A stretch of 56,087 nt of DNA, taken from the NCBI GenBank assembly GCA_040756435.1, contig JBFLZD010000020.1, positions 1-56,087 of the forward strand, in the 5' to 3' direction. A program made the translations under genes and the position numbers. This document shows positions 16,664-24,804 of the stretch, in pieces; the stretch's first letter is position 1; each line of letters begins with the position of its first letter. The notes under the pieces were generated by a model that did no database searches, was not told the origin of the DNA, and saw only the letters and a list, made by a program, of their open reading frames with translations. This stretch comes from Spirochaetota bacterium (GTDB taxonomy: Bacteria; Spirochaetota; UBA4802; UB4802).

Positions 16664-17898
16664 ACCTTTTCTAAGATGTGAATACACATTGCTGCTTCTT
16701 CAACGCCAATATTGCCCCCACCATTTTCTGCAAGTCCCAACCGTGCATTTTCAACCTGGCGTGCTCCGGCCTCCCCCCGCAATTGTTGTACAAGTTCATG
16801 AATCTGGGCAAGGCCAGATGCACCTATGGGATGCCCTCTGCACTCCAGCCCCCCACTGGTATTAATGGGCTTTTTGCCACCTAATGTTGTTGCTCCACTT
16901 TCAGCAAAAGGACCGCCTTCGCCAACTGGGCAAAAACCCATTGATTCTGTTTGATGTAACTCACCCCAGCTTGTAGCATCATGTAGTTCTGCTAAGCTTA
17001 TATCACCAGGACCAACGCCAGCCTGCTCATACGCTAACCTTGATAATCGCTCACCAATATCCGGCGCATCAAGGTCCCTATCCTCGCCCTGTCCCATAAC
17101 CGATGCTATAATTTTTACGGGGCGAGTTCCAGACAATTTTCTTAAAAACTTTTCAGAGCATATAATTGTGGCAGCCGCACCATCGCCAACCGGTGCACAC
17201 ATCGCACGAGTCAGTGGCCATGCAACCAGCTTATCTGCCAATACTTCTTCTACTGTCATTTTGTGTTGATACTGTGACAAAGGGTTGAGTGATCCATGTA
17301 AATGATTCTTAGAGCAGATAACCGCTAACTGATACTGTGTGGATCCAAACCTGTCCATATGCCATCGCGCTCCGACAGCATATGCATCCATAAATACACT
17401 ACGGCCTTCACCTGGCTTGCTTTCATCATGCGGTATGGTTATTTTGAATGACTTACTCACTTCAACTATCATGTTTATATGCTTCTCAAAATTTTCAACA
17501 TCCATACACGATGCATAAGCACCCAGCGACAGTGCCTTATTAGGATTGGTAATTTTTTCTGAGCCAACAGCTATTGCCACATCATACATTCCTGCTTTTA
17601 TGCCAGTATATGCTAAATGCAATGCTGAAGAACCACCTGCACAGGCATTTTCTACATTAACAACAGGAATTTTATCAATTCCCATTCCCCTGAAAATAAC
17701 CTGCCCCCGTATGGAATGCTGTCCTGAGAACATGCCCCAGAAAGTATTTGAAAAAAATCCTGCCTGGATATCTTTTTTATCTATTCCAGCATCTTCCAGC
17801 GCAAGCTTTATAGCCTTTTCTGCCATTGACCTGACTGTTTCATCAGGATATTTGTTAAACCGTATCATACCGGATCCAATTATGTAGACATTACTCAT
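16657..17898 (-). CDS. SCPx-like thiolase family protein (acyl-CoA acetyltransferase)
   Basis: A 413-residue thiolase-fold protein of the sterol-carrier-protein-x type. The nucleophilic cysteine is C86 in VENACAGGSSALH; the second active-site block CRGHPIGASGLAQIHE lies near residue 355 and NGGGNIGVEEAAMCIHIL near the end. It would cleave a 3-oxoacyl-CoA to shortened acyl-CoA plus acetyl- or propionyl-CoA. The start at 17898 overlaps the dehydrogenase gene by 8 bases and has AAGGAG upstream; a start seven residues earlier lacks one. SCPx thiolases usually work with an SCP2 lipid carrier, and the first gene of this same cluster encodes one. The exact substrate is unknown. Confidence 0.88.
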   Translation of the reverse strand: MSNVYIIGSGMIRFNKYPDETVRSMAEKAIKLALEDAGIDKKDIQAGFFSNTFWGMFSGQHSIRGQVIFRGMGIDKIPVVNVENACAGGSSALHLAYTGIKAGMYDVAIAVGSEKITNPNKALSLGAYASCMDVENFEKHINMIVEVSKSFKITIPHDESKPGEGRSVFMDAYAVGARWHMDRFGSTQYQLAVICSKNHLHGSLNPLSQYQHKMTVEEVLADKLVAWPLTRAMCAPVGDGAAATIICSEKFLRKLSGTRPVKIIASVMGQGEDRDLDAPDIGERLSRLAYEQAGVGPGDISLAELHDATSWGELHQTESMGFCPVGEGGPFAESGATTLGGKKPINTSGGLECRGHPIGASGLAQIHELVQQLRGEAGARQVENARLGLAENGGGNIGVEEAAMCIHILEKVR

Positions 17899-19135
17899 CT
17901 CCCAATTTCTCCTTAACAATAATATTTCCTGCTGTCATTGATAACGTGTCATTTGAGCCATCCTCAATCATCCCTGCACGGGCATCTCTAAACAGTTTTT
18001 CAATGGTAAATTCTTTCGATAGCCCATAACCGCCAAATAGCTGTATGGCATCACTGGTTACCTGAAATGCTGCTTCAGTGCAATATACTTTAGAGGCAAT
18101 AGAATATTTAACATCGGGTGGTGTAGTATTCATATTGTATATCATGGCAGCGCGGGAAAATGCTCTAGCTGTTTCAACTTTTACAAACATATCGAATAAT
18201 TTTTTCTGCACCCACTGATGGTCACACAATCGCTTCCCACCCTGTATGCGTTCAGTACAATATTGCAATGTCATATCATATGCTGCTTGAGCAAGTCCAG
18301 TAAAATAGGCACCCATGGTTGCATTAGCGTGCCCCAATGTTAATTCCGTCATTGCCTCATAACTTTCCGGATCTACTATCATATACTCTTCAGGGCAGAT
18401 AACATTATCAAAAAATATCTCGCCCTGGGGGAGTTCTCTCTGCCCCATTTTATCCAGAGGCTTACCTCGGGTAACACCATCCTGATTTAAATCAATAAGG
18501 CAAATACCCCCTCCAGACAAACCTTTTGAAGGGTCAAGGTTCAGAAATAATGCACAGTTTGAAGCAACAGGGCCATTTGAAATCCATGCTGATTTTTGCC
18601 CGGAAATGATCCATTCACCATTTTTTTTATGTGCCTTGACCTGTTGTGTCAATGAAGCATCTTTGAAAAAGCTGGTTCGTGGAGCTAAATTATCACTTCC
18701 ATGATCAGGCTCAGTAATTCCCCAGCAACTCATGACGCTTGCATCCTTGCAATTTACAAACGGAATAACAAACTTTTCTATAAGCTTGTCCTCAGCCAAC
18801 ATAGTAGCATAAAATGCAGCAAAGCAGCTACAGCCTAATGATACTGCAAATCCCACACTACCATATGCCAGCTCCTCCCAGAAGATATGAACAGCCAATG
18901 GGTCAAGCCCTAATCCACCATATTCATCAGAAATCAAAACAGTATGGTAGCCATTCTTGTACATCTTTGCCATGCAATCCCAATAAATTGAGCCTTTTTT
19001 AACAACATCATCAGCCGGAAGTTTATCTAATTCCAGAGAAGCAGGCCGCAATACTTCCATAGAAAACCTATGTACCTGCTCTTTAAGATGTTGATGCTCA
19101 TCCGTTAGTTCTATATTGAGTTCTGTATACAGCAT
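17891..19135 (-). CDS. Acyl-CoA dehydrogenase
   Basis: A 414-residue FAD-dependent dehydrogenase that introduces a 2,3-double bond into an acyl-CoA. Seen: the substrate and flavin block SCWGITEPDHGSDN, the flavin-binding IQLFGGYGLSKEFTIEKLFRDAR, and a glutamate in MIEDGSNDT at the usual catalytic-base position. Length is typical. It starts a closely linked group with thiolase (overlap of 8 bases) and SDR, separated from the upstream ligase gene by a family C repeat. Electrons would pass to an electron-transfer flavoprotein not found in the window. Substrate chain length cannot be read from the sequence. Confidence 0.92.
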   Translation of the reverse strand: MLYTELNIELTDEHQHLKEQVHRFSMEVLRPASLELDKLPADDVVKKGSIYWDCMAKMYKNGYHTVLISDEYGGLGLDPLAVHIFWEELAYGSVGFAVSLGCSCFAAFYATMLAEDKLIEKFVIPFVNCKDASVMSCWGITEPDHGSDNLAPRTSFFKDASLTQQVKAHKKNGEWIISGQKSAWISNGPVASNCALFLNLDPSKGLSGGGICLIDLNQDGVTRGKPLDKMGQRELPQGEIFFDNVICPEEYMIVDPESYEAMTELTLGHANATMGAYFTGLAQAAYDMTLQYCTERIQGGKRLCDHQWVQKKLFDMFVKVETARAFSRAAMIYNMNTTPPDVKYSIASKVYCTEAAFQVTSDAIQLFGGYGLSKEFTIEKLFRDARAGMIEDGSNDTLSMTAGNIIVKEKLGDE

Positions 19136-19170
19136 ATGAACCTCCGTAAGTACATGTTATTTCTATAGAT

Positions 19171-19290
19171 TTTGGGCACTTTTCAAAAACTGCTTTCTTC
19201 CAAAATTATTCATATAATAGAAAGCGGTTTTATTCTATAATAGTGTGCCCACAAGGGAACATTCAAAAAATATTTTTTAAAGTCCCCCTA
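19171..19290 (+). repeat. Dispersed repeat family C, copy 1
   Basis: A two-hairpin element between the ligase and dehydrogenase genes. Hairpin 1 has an outer GGGCAC/GTGCCC stem and an inner stem CTGCTTTC/GAAAGCGG (with a G-T pair); hairpin 2 is formed by GGGAAC and a degenerate partner. Copies with the same order lie at 21605, 44195 and (inverted) 39526. It occupies the whole gap inside an otherwise tight operon and abuts the ligase stop codon. Confidence 0.75.
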
Positions 19291-20904
19291 TTATTTATAA
19301 TCCTCAAATGCATATATTGTCCCAACACCTTTTAAGAAATCTTCTTTAAGAACACGTGTTAAAGCTTTCTCGGTAATTGTTTTGGGAATTTCCGGAACAA
19401 TCTGCAAATATGAAGGAATAAAATTTGCTTCCAGGTTTTTTTTCAGATAATCATAAAATAATTTTGGATCAATTGATTTCCCTTCAAAACAGGCAATAGC
19501 AGCTACAAGATCACTTTCGCCAGGGGCACCAGAAGCAGCAGGAACACCATACACCGACACTTCTGATACATCCGGGTGTTTACCAATGATAGTTTCAATA
19601 TATTCTGGTTGGATGAAATCACCAGACCTTCTAAGCTCTGACCCTTTACGATAATCAAAATAATACCAGCCCTCTGAATCCCTATGTACCATATCACCGG
19701 TTCTGAGCCAACCGCCACGTGTCTTTTCTTTTGATTCTTCAGGTTTACCAAGATAATCAACTTTTGTTTCACCCTTCAATAATCTGCATATTAACTCCCC
19801 CGTCTGCCCCACTGGAACTTCATTGTCGTTTTCATCCACTATCTTAAATTCCATAACACCTGGTACAGGTTTGCCAAAAGAACCAATGGGCCCTTTCCCT
19901 ATAGGTTTATACGCAAAGCCACCTTCAACTGACCCATACCATTCAAGTATTTTAACATTGAATCGTTTTTCAAATGCTTCCCAAATTGATGCAGGAGTGC
20001 CGGCACTAATGACCACTTTGACAGGGTTATCGGCATCATCCGGTTTTTCCGGCTCATTGTATATTCCTGCCATCATTCCACCTAAAAGTGAAAATGATGT
20101 ACACCCATACTTTCTACATATATCCCATATTCTGCTTTTGGTGAATCGCGGGCTGAATACTGCAGTTATTCCCATAGAAAGTGCTGGAAATAGAGTGACT
20201 GCCTGTGCATTTCCATGCGTCAGTGATAATCCATTATATAGGATATCATCCTTCTGGTAGCGCCACACAATACTATTTAAGATATTAAACAATCCAGTTC
20301 TATTATTTCTGATTGCCACCCCTTTTGGATCGCCAGTAGTCCCCGAGGTGTATATAATCTGCATTGGGTGACGAACATCCATTATCATCTGATCAACTGT
20401 ATCCCAGGTATTCTTTTCAATTGTTTCATTCAATGCATGGTATTTATCAAGAACTGGTACAGCATGTCCTTTTTTATATAGCACACTGATTAATTTTATA
20501 GCCGGTAGATTAGGCAATACCTCTTCCAGACTGCTTAGCAGTTCATCTTCAACTATCACTGCTTTCGCATTACAATTGTGTAAAAGGAACCGTAGTTTAT
20601 CACCCCTGCTTCGCGGATCAATTGGCACCATGATGGCTCCTATCGTAGTTCCTGCTAGCAGAGCATAGACAAATTCAGGATAATTTTTCATAAAGACAGC
20701 AAATGTATCCCCCTTATCTATTCCATTATTAAGGAATAGCCGTGCTATTTTATTTGAATTTTCATAAAGGTCTTTATACGTACAGCGCTCATCTCCCATC
20801 TCACCCTGTTCAAAAATATAAACCAGAGTATCAGGATTTTCATCTGCTTTAATTTCAACCAGGTGTGAAGCTATAACTGGATTAAGATGTGCTTTTGTTG
20901 CCAT
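19291..20904 (-). CDS. Acyl-CoA synthetase (AMP-forming), CaiC-like
   Basis: A 537-residue ANL-superfamily ligase that activates a carboxylic acid with ATP and CoA. Seen: the P-loop-like IYTSGTTGDPKGVAI around residue 172, EWYGSVEGG in the adenylate site, GWLRTGDMVHRDSEGWYYFDYRK with the catalytic hinge aspartate, and the late PKTITEKALTR lysine region. Overall it resembles crotonobetaine/carnitine- and fatty-acid-CoA ligases. Start set to 20904 because GGAGGGGA lies just upstream; the ATG at 20916 overlaps that site. It is the entry enzyme of the cluster, likely feeding the dehydrogenase and thiolase. Substrate unknown. Confidence 0.9.
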   Translation of the reverse strand: MATKAHLNPVIASHLVEIKADENPDTLVYIFEQGEMGDERCTYKDLYENSNKIARLFLNNGIDKGDTFAVFMKNYPEFVYALLAGTTIGAIMVPIDPRSRGDKLRFLLHNCNAKAVIVEDELLSSLEEVLPNLPAIKLISVLYKKGHAVPVLDKYHALNETIEKNTWDTVDQMIMDVRHPMQIIYTSGTTGDPKGVAIRNNRTGLFNILNSIVWRYQKDDILYNGLSLTHGNAQAVTLFPALSMGITAVFSPRFTKSRIWDICRKYGCTSFSLLGGMMAGIYNEPEKPDDADNPVKVVISAGTPASIWEAFEKRFNVKILEWYGSVEGGFAYKPIGKGPIGSFGKPVPGVMEFKIVDENDNEVPVGQTGELICRLLKGETKVDYLGKPEESKEKTRGGWLRTGDMVHRDSEGWYYFDYRKGSELRRSGDFIQPEYIETIIGKHPDVSEVSVYGVPAASGAPGESDLVAAIACFEGKSIDPKLFYDYLKKNLEANFIPSYLQIVPEIPKTITEKALTRVLKEDFLKGVGTIYAFEDYK

Positions 20905-20919
20905 ACTCCCCTCCATATT

Positions 20920-21570
20920 TTATTCTTCGATAGCTCCTATAAATCCTCTTGTGAAAGTTGGGAATTCCTTTGCAAAAATTTCATCCCAGTGTTCTTTTGT
21001 CCAATACTGATGTCGATCAAAGAAAGGATCAGCTTTTGCAGCACTCACTGCAACTGACGTTGCAATATCAATACCTTCAAGCTTATTGAGGGCAAAAGCA
21101 GCAAATGCTATTGTACTGAACACCCTACAATGTAAGCCCAAACGCCATGCCATTGATGCAGCAGCACCAGCAGCTATATTAATATTTATATTTTTAAACT
21201 GGCAGCTTGGTCCACGTGCGGTTAATGCTTCAACTTCCTCCGCTTTATTCAGTTCAGCACAGGTTCTGTATCCACAGGCTCCGCAATTATAATTAAAATC
21301 CGATTTTCGTTTATCACCAATTAAAAGCACTGCACATGGCTCTTTTACCAGTTCCATTAGAAACCTTCCATCCCGTGCAGCCAACGGCGACATGTCCCCT
21401 AAGGAATAGCAAAACTCAGCTATATCCTTTAAATCATCAATAGAAAGGCTTACCATTTTTATGGTATTGCGCTTGCCAAATCTAAACGAATTATAGGCAG
21501 CTAAGGCCATAAGCTCAACTGCCCTATTTAATCCATTCTGTATAAGCTCATTCATATCTATTGCTGGCAT
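20920..21570 (-). CDS. DUF2148 ferredoxin-domain protein (second copy)
   Basis: A 216-residue protein of the DUF2148 family, whose members carry a ferredoxin-like cluster motif but have no established function. Seen: C96-x2-C99-x4-C104 (NCGACGYRTC) followed by C123 in GPSCQ, a likely [4Fe-4S] site, then a helical, alanine-rich region (NIAAGAAASMAWRLGL) where a small ligand could bind. It lies between the other DUF2148 gene and the acyl-CoA ligase, 15 bases before the ligase start. Being part of a beta-oxidation cluster, it may pass electrons to or from an acyl-CoA enzyme; that is inference. Confidence 0.8.
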   Translation of the reverse strand: MPAIDMNELIQNGLNRAVELMALAAYNSFRFGKRNTIKMVSLSIDDLKDIAEFCYSLGDMSPLAARDGRFLMELVKEPCAVLLIGDKRKSDFNYNCGACGYRTCAELNKAEEVEALTARGPSCQFKNININIAAGAAASMAWRLGLHCRVFSTIAFAAFALNKLEGIDIATSVAVSAAKADPFFDRHQYWTKEHWDEIFAKEFPTFTRGFIGAIEE

Positions 21571-21604
21571 AAAAAACCTCCATAAACTATTTGTTATATA
21601 TTAT

Positions 21605-21723
21605 GAAAACCTCTAAAAACTGCTTTCTTCCAAAATTATTTATATAATAGAAAGCAGTTTTATCCTATATAGTGTGCCTAAAAGGAAACATCCGAAAAAA
21701 TAGTTTTTTAGAAGTTCCCTTAT
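21605..21723 (+). repeat. Dispersed repeat family C, copy 2
   Basis: Fills the gap between the two DUF2148 genes. Inner stem of hairpin 1 is 12 paired bases, AAAACTGCTTTC with GAAAGCAGTTTT; hairpin 2 pairs AGG(G)AAC with GTTCCCT after an A/T-rich loop. The outer GGGCAC arm is degraded here. Same orientation as copy 1, opposite to transcription of the operon. Confidence 0.75.
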
Positions 21724-21743
21724 AATGAAGCCGTGATGCACTA

Positions 21744-22421
21744 TTAACTGTAAATAGACCTGAACTGAGGCCATAATCGCTTGATGATCCTGTCATTCAT
21801 AGTTTTTTCATTTATTTCATCATACCGCAATGGGATATCCCTGAATGGGCTCTTTTCTGTTACTGATATCCCAACAGCCAAACAAAAGCCAGTATTCTTT
21901 GGCACTATACCCATACGCATAGCTGCTGCACCTGCTGACCAGAAGACTCCATAATCAATACCTAAATTGCGAGCCAGTGACACTATACCATCAATAGCAT
22001 AAGCAATATTATTAGCTCTGAATATACATAACGGGCCCTTGTAAGCAATACCCGGATCATCAGGTAATTTTTCACTTTCTTTCAAATATTCACAGGTGAG
22101 CTTTCCACACATATTGCAGTTAGTATCTGCAGGGTCTGTATAACATCGTAGCGATGTAATAATTAGCACTGCATCAGCATCTCTAAGCATCATGGCATCA
22201 CGGTTAAAAAAAGCCCAGCGTTCATTTTCTTTTGCCATCTTTTCGATTGCCTGGCATAAATCCTCAATTTTACATTCATCATCAATTATGTGAACAGTAC
22301 ATTCCCCCACACCTCCTACACGTGGTGTTGTGGTTGCACTTGCCAGTAACAAGTGTGCTGCTATCTTAACGGCTGCTTTTCTATCTTCCTCAAATTGCTT
22401 CATGCTTCGTTCAATACTCAT
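21744..22421 (-). CDS. DUF2148 ferredoxin-domain protein (first copy)
   Basis: A 225-residue DUF2148 protein. The cluster cysteines are C102-x2-C105-x4-C110 (NCNMCGKLTC) and C132 (GPLCIF), the same spacing type as in the second copy 200 bases on, but the sequences otherwise differ widely, so this is an old pair rather than a recent duplication. Residues 131-165 repeat the paralogue's pattern of a helical region after the last cysteine. Start at 22421 is supported by GAGGAGGG; a GTG two codons upstream is not. Twelve bases after the SCP2 gene. The two may form a heterodimer with two clusters; this is untested. Confidence 0.8.
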   Translation of the reverse strand: MSIERSMKQFEEDRKAAVKIAAHLLLASATTTPRVGGVGECTVHIIDDECKIEDLCQAIEKMAKENERWAFFNRDAMMLRDADAVLIITSLRCYTDPADTNCNMCGKLTCEYLKESEKLPDDPGIAYKGPLCIFRANNIAYAIDGIVSLARNLGIDYGVFWSAGAAAMRMGIVPKNTGFCLAVGISVTEKSPFRDIPLRYDEINEKTMNDRIIKRLWPQFRSIYS

Positions 22422-22433
22422 CTGCACCCTCCT

Positions 22434-22829
22434 CTACACCAGCCCATGTTTTTTAGCAATTTCAGGATATGCCGCATATGCAGGTTTCAGAAGTGGAAGG
22501 AGTTTAATGACTTTGGGCATGGGTCCTTTTGCCTTTATTAACCCTTTGGCCAATGCAACAGGCATCGTTAATTCCTGCAGCCAGAATTTGTGGCATGAAT
22601 CACCTGAAAGTGTCATTTCGATCGTTGGCTTTAACTGTGTCGAGCCACATATAACCTTGCCCCCATCTTCATTTGATATCCATATCTGACCAGCAGGATC
22701 ATGAATATCAAACTTTATAATAATGTCTGATTCTAAAAATTTTTCTCTGGCTGTTGTATCACCTAATAAAGCATTAAACAGCTCACCCAATACTTCATAC
22801 ATTTTTTCAGTATTTGAAAAAACTGGCAT
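22434..22829 (-). CDS. SCP2 sterol-carrier-type lipid transfer protein
   Basis: A 131-residue single-domain protein with the SCP2 pattern: IIIKFDIHDPAGQIWISNEDG, a glycine-containing turn (GGKVICGSTQLKPTIEMTLSGDSCHKFWLQELTMPVALAKGLIKAKGPMPKVIKLLPLL), in which MxxALAKGxIKxKG is the well-conserved C-terminal block. Such proteins hold a fatty acyl chain or sterol-like ligand in a hydrophobic tunnel. It is the first gene of the minus-strand acyl-CoA cluster and probably presents the substrate to the SCPx-like thiolase or ligase. The start has TGGAGG 8 bases upstream. A 150-base leader runs back to a promoter with an operator palindrome. Confidence 0.85.
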   Translation of the reverse strand: MPVFSNTEKMYEVLGELFNALLGDTTAREKFLESDIIIKFDIHDPAGQIWISNEDGGKVICGSTQLKPTIEMTLSGDSCHKFWLQELTMPVALAKGLIKAKGPMPKVIKLLPLLKPAYAAYPEIAKKHGLV

Positions 22830-22978
22830 GGCTAACCTCCATTTAAGTTATTGTTAATTTTATATCTGAGCGCTGAATGCAAGCATCTATGTGGAAAGTC
22901 TAATTAGATTATATCGTTTGTTTAATTTTTACAACTAATTAAGTTTCTTGGCAATCACCTCCTTACAAAAATAAAATT

Positions 22979-23006
22979 ATTATAGTTGGTTGATTGTACA
23001 ACCAAC
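22979..23006 (-). promoter_or_regulatory. Promoter and operator of the acyl-CoA cluster
   Basis: On the minus strand TATAAT (22984-22979) is a perfect -10 box. Immediately upstream is a near-ideal operator, GTTGGTTG-N6-CAACCAAC (22985-23006), covering the -35 region, so a repressor bound there would block RNA polymerase. This type of palindrome is used by TetR- and FadR-like regulators of acyl-CoA metabolism. Further down the leader, AAGGAGGTGAT (22964-22954) is a perfect ribosome binding sequence with no good gene behind it. The rest of the 22830-23162 gap is AT-rich. Confidence 0.6.
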
Positions 23007-23162
23007 ACCAATTTTGTCAATTCAATTTTTCTTTATTCTTGAATCTACGACTTATCAAACTTGTTATCTATTGTAACTTGATAATAATTATAAAAATTAC
23101 TTGCATATTGCAAAATGCCACAGCATTATTGATTTATACTATACAACATATGAGGTCAGAGC

Positions 23163-23582
23163 ATGAATAATGTAATACGTTTTGGCGTATCAATAGATGA
23201 AAAACTGTTGGACAGGTTTGATGCCTTGATTAATGAAAAGGGATACGTAAACCGTTCTGAAGCCATACGCGATCTTATTCGAGATATGCTGGTGAAAGAA
23301 GAAATCACTGACCCAAATGCGGAAGTCATAGGGACACTGACTCTTGTATACAGCCATGATGTTCGCGAGATAGCTGATAAACTGAATGACCTTCAGCATG
23401 ATAATTACAAATACATAATTTCATCAGTCCATGTACATTTGGATGAACATAACTGCCTGGAAGTTCTGCTATTACGTGGCACATCATCACAGGTTAAAAA
23501 GATAGCTGATAATTTATTGGCCATAAAAAACGTACGCCATGGAAAATTAACTATCACCACCACTGTTGATTATCATGAATAA
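23163..23582 (+). CDS. nikR: Nickel-responsive regulator NikR
   Basis: A 139-residue NikR: an N-terminal ribbon-helix-helix (IRFGVSIDEKLLDRFDALINEKGYVNRSEAIRDLIRDML) and a C-terminal ACT-like nickel-binding domain with the ligand set H-x13-H-x10-C represented by YSHDV, HVHLDEHNCLEVLLLRG. Family knowledge: the protein represses nickel uptake when nickel is bound. No nickel transporter lies next to it here; it is divergent from the acyl-CoA cluster and followed by a cell-wall lipoprotein gene, so its targets are elsewhere. A GAGGTCAGAGC site precedes the start. Confidence 0.93.
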   Translation: MNNVIRFGVSIDEKLLDRFDALINEKGYVNRSEAIRDLIRDMLVKEEITDPNAEVIGTLTLVYSHDVREIADKLNDLQHDNYKYIISSVHVHLDEHNCLEVLLLRGTSSQVKKIADNLLAIKNVRHGKLTITTTVDYHE

Positions 23583-23690
23583 AAAAAATTAATTACTCAA
23601 CTATCCAGCCAAATCTTCCGATAATCTGATAAGGGTTTTTATATCCTTTCTGGTAAATGTGCGTTTAAACGGAACATAAGGAGATGTTCC

Positions 23691-24584
23691 ATGGTTTCAT
23701 GGATGAGTGCCAATGACATACGTTTTATCATAATTTTATTAATATTCCATATGGGATGTGTTCCTCCTGCATATCGTCATACACAGGATATTAACAAAAA
23801 AAACAGCACACAAAAAATATACCAGCAGTTCAATTATAACGAAGACGATAATACCCCCATTATCCCTGACGAGAATACATATTACATTAAAAACGAATCC
23901 TATACAACACAACCAGTGTACTATGAAACAGCTCAGGTTGAAAGCAATCCTGTCTATCAAAATAGTCAATCAAACGAAAATAATAATAGTAGAAAATCGC
24001 TAGCAAAAGGCAAATGGCATAGTATTAAAAAAGGAGAAACACTATACCGACTTTCCAAACAGTACAATACTACTGTTGAGGCAATCTGTGATGCAAACAA
24101 TATTAAAGATTTCACCACAATAAAGGTTGGACAAAAAATTTTTATTCCTTCTCATGTTTCAGGTAATAATTCTCAAACAAAGAAATCTTCTGCAGATCAA
24201 ATACCAACAAAAAAATTTGACAGTAGCTTTTCTTTTATCTGGCCAGTACCATCTGTTATTACATACACTCGCGATCAGGGTGGAGTCCACCCCATAGGCA
24301 TTATTATAACCAGCAGGCCAAAAAGCAAAGTTGTTGCAAGTGCTGAAGGCACTATAGCAAAAATTGGGACTATGCGAGGATTTGGAAACTTTGTGGTCAT
24401 CATGCATAAAAAGGACTTTTATACCATCTATTCTAAGCTGGATGCAATTACTGTAAAGGAAGGCCAGTCCGTTATACGGGGCACAACAATTGGATTTTTA
24501 AGCGATAGCAACCCGTCACTACACTTTCAGATAAACCACTCTGGCAAGCCATTAGATCCTTTGCACTATCTATCTCAGAAATAG
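23691..24584 (+). CDS. LysM and degenerate M23 (LytM) lipoprotein, NlpD-like
   Basis: A 297-residue envelope protein. A hydrophobic segment ends in FHMGC, a lipobox, so it is a probable lipoprotein. Then a low-complexity N/Q/T-rich linker, a LysM peptidoglycan-binding domain (HSIKKGETLYRLSKQYNTTVEAI..., about 107-152) and an M23 fold (about 180-295). The zinc ligands are lost: the HxxxD motif reads HPIGIII and the HxH motif LHFQI, so it cannot be an active endopeptidase. This matches NlpD/EnvC-type proteins that activate amidases during cell division. AAGGAG lies 7 bases before the start. Confidence 0.85.
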   Translation: MVSWMSANDIRFIIILLIFHMGCVPPAYRHTQDINKKNSTQKIYQQFNYNEDDNTPIIPDENTYYIKNESYTTQPVYYETAQVESNPVYQNSQSNENNNSRKSLAKGKWHSIKKGETLYRLSKQYNTTVEAICDANNIKDFTTIKVGQKIFIPSHVSGNNSQTKKSSADQIPTKKFDSSFSFIWPVPSVITYTRDQGGVHPIGIIITSRPKSKVVASAEGTIAKIGTMRGFGNFVVIMHKKDFYTIYSKLDAITVKEGQSVIRGTTIGFLSDSNPSLHFQINHSGKPLDPLHYLSQK

Positions 24585-24596
24585 ATTATACTTTGA

Positions 24597-24800
24597 TTAT
24601 ACTTTTCCGGCTTGAACCAACCGTGCAAAGTGCTCAAATGACCTGTCGTAGGTTCTTTCAGCATCTTTGGGGAAAGCACATCCAGGAAGCTGCCGCTTCT
24701 TCAGATGATATGCAATACAATCACAACATAACCCCTTTCGTGAACAGGGATCATAACTGCAGGTACACAGTGAAAGATTTCGTTCTTTTTTACATTCCAT
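24597..24800 (-). CDS. Small cysteine-rich protein, DUF6485-like
   Basis: A 67-residue protein with eight cysteines in the first 41 residues (CKKERNLSLCTCSYDPC...GLCCDCIAYH...PGC), followed by FPKDAERTYDRSFEHFARL. This is the pattern of the DUF6485 family, small presumably metal-binding proteins of anaerobes with unknown function. It lies 4 bases after the flavin reductase gene in a three-gene minus-strand group with the M28 peptidase. A redox or metal-handling role is plausible but inferred. Confidence 0.7.
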   Translation of the reverse strand: MECKKERNLSLCTCSYDPCSRKGLCCDCIAYHLKKRQLPGCAFPKDAERTYDRSFEHFARLVQAGKV

Positions 24801-24804
24801 GGCA

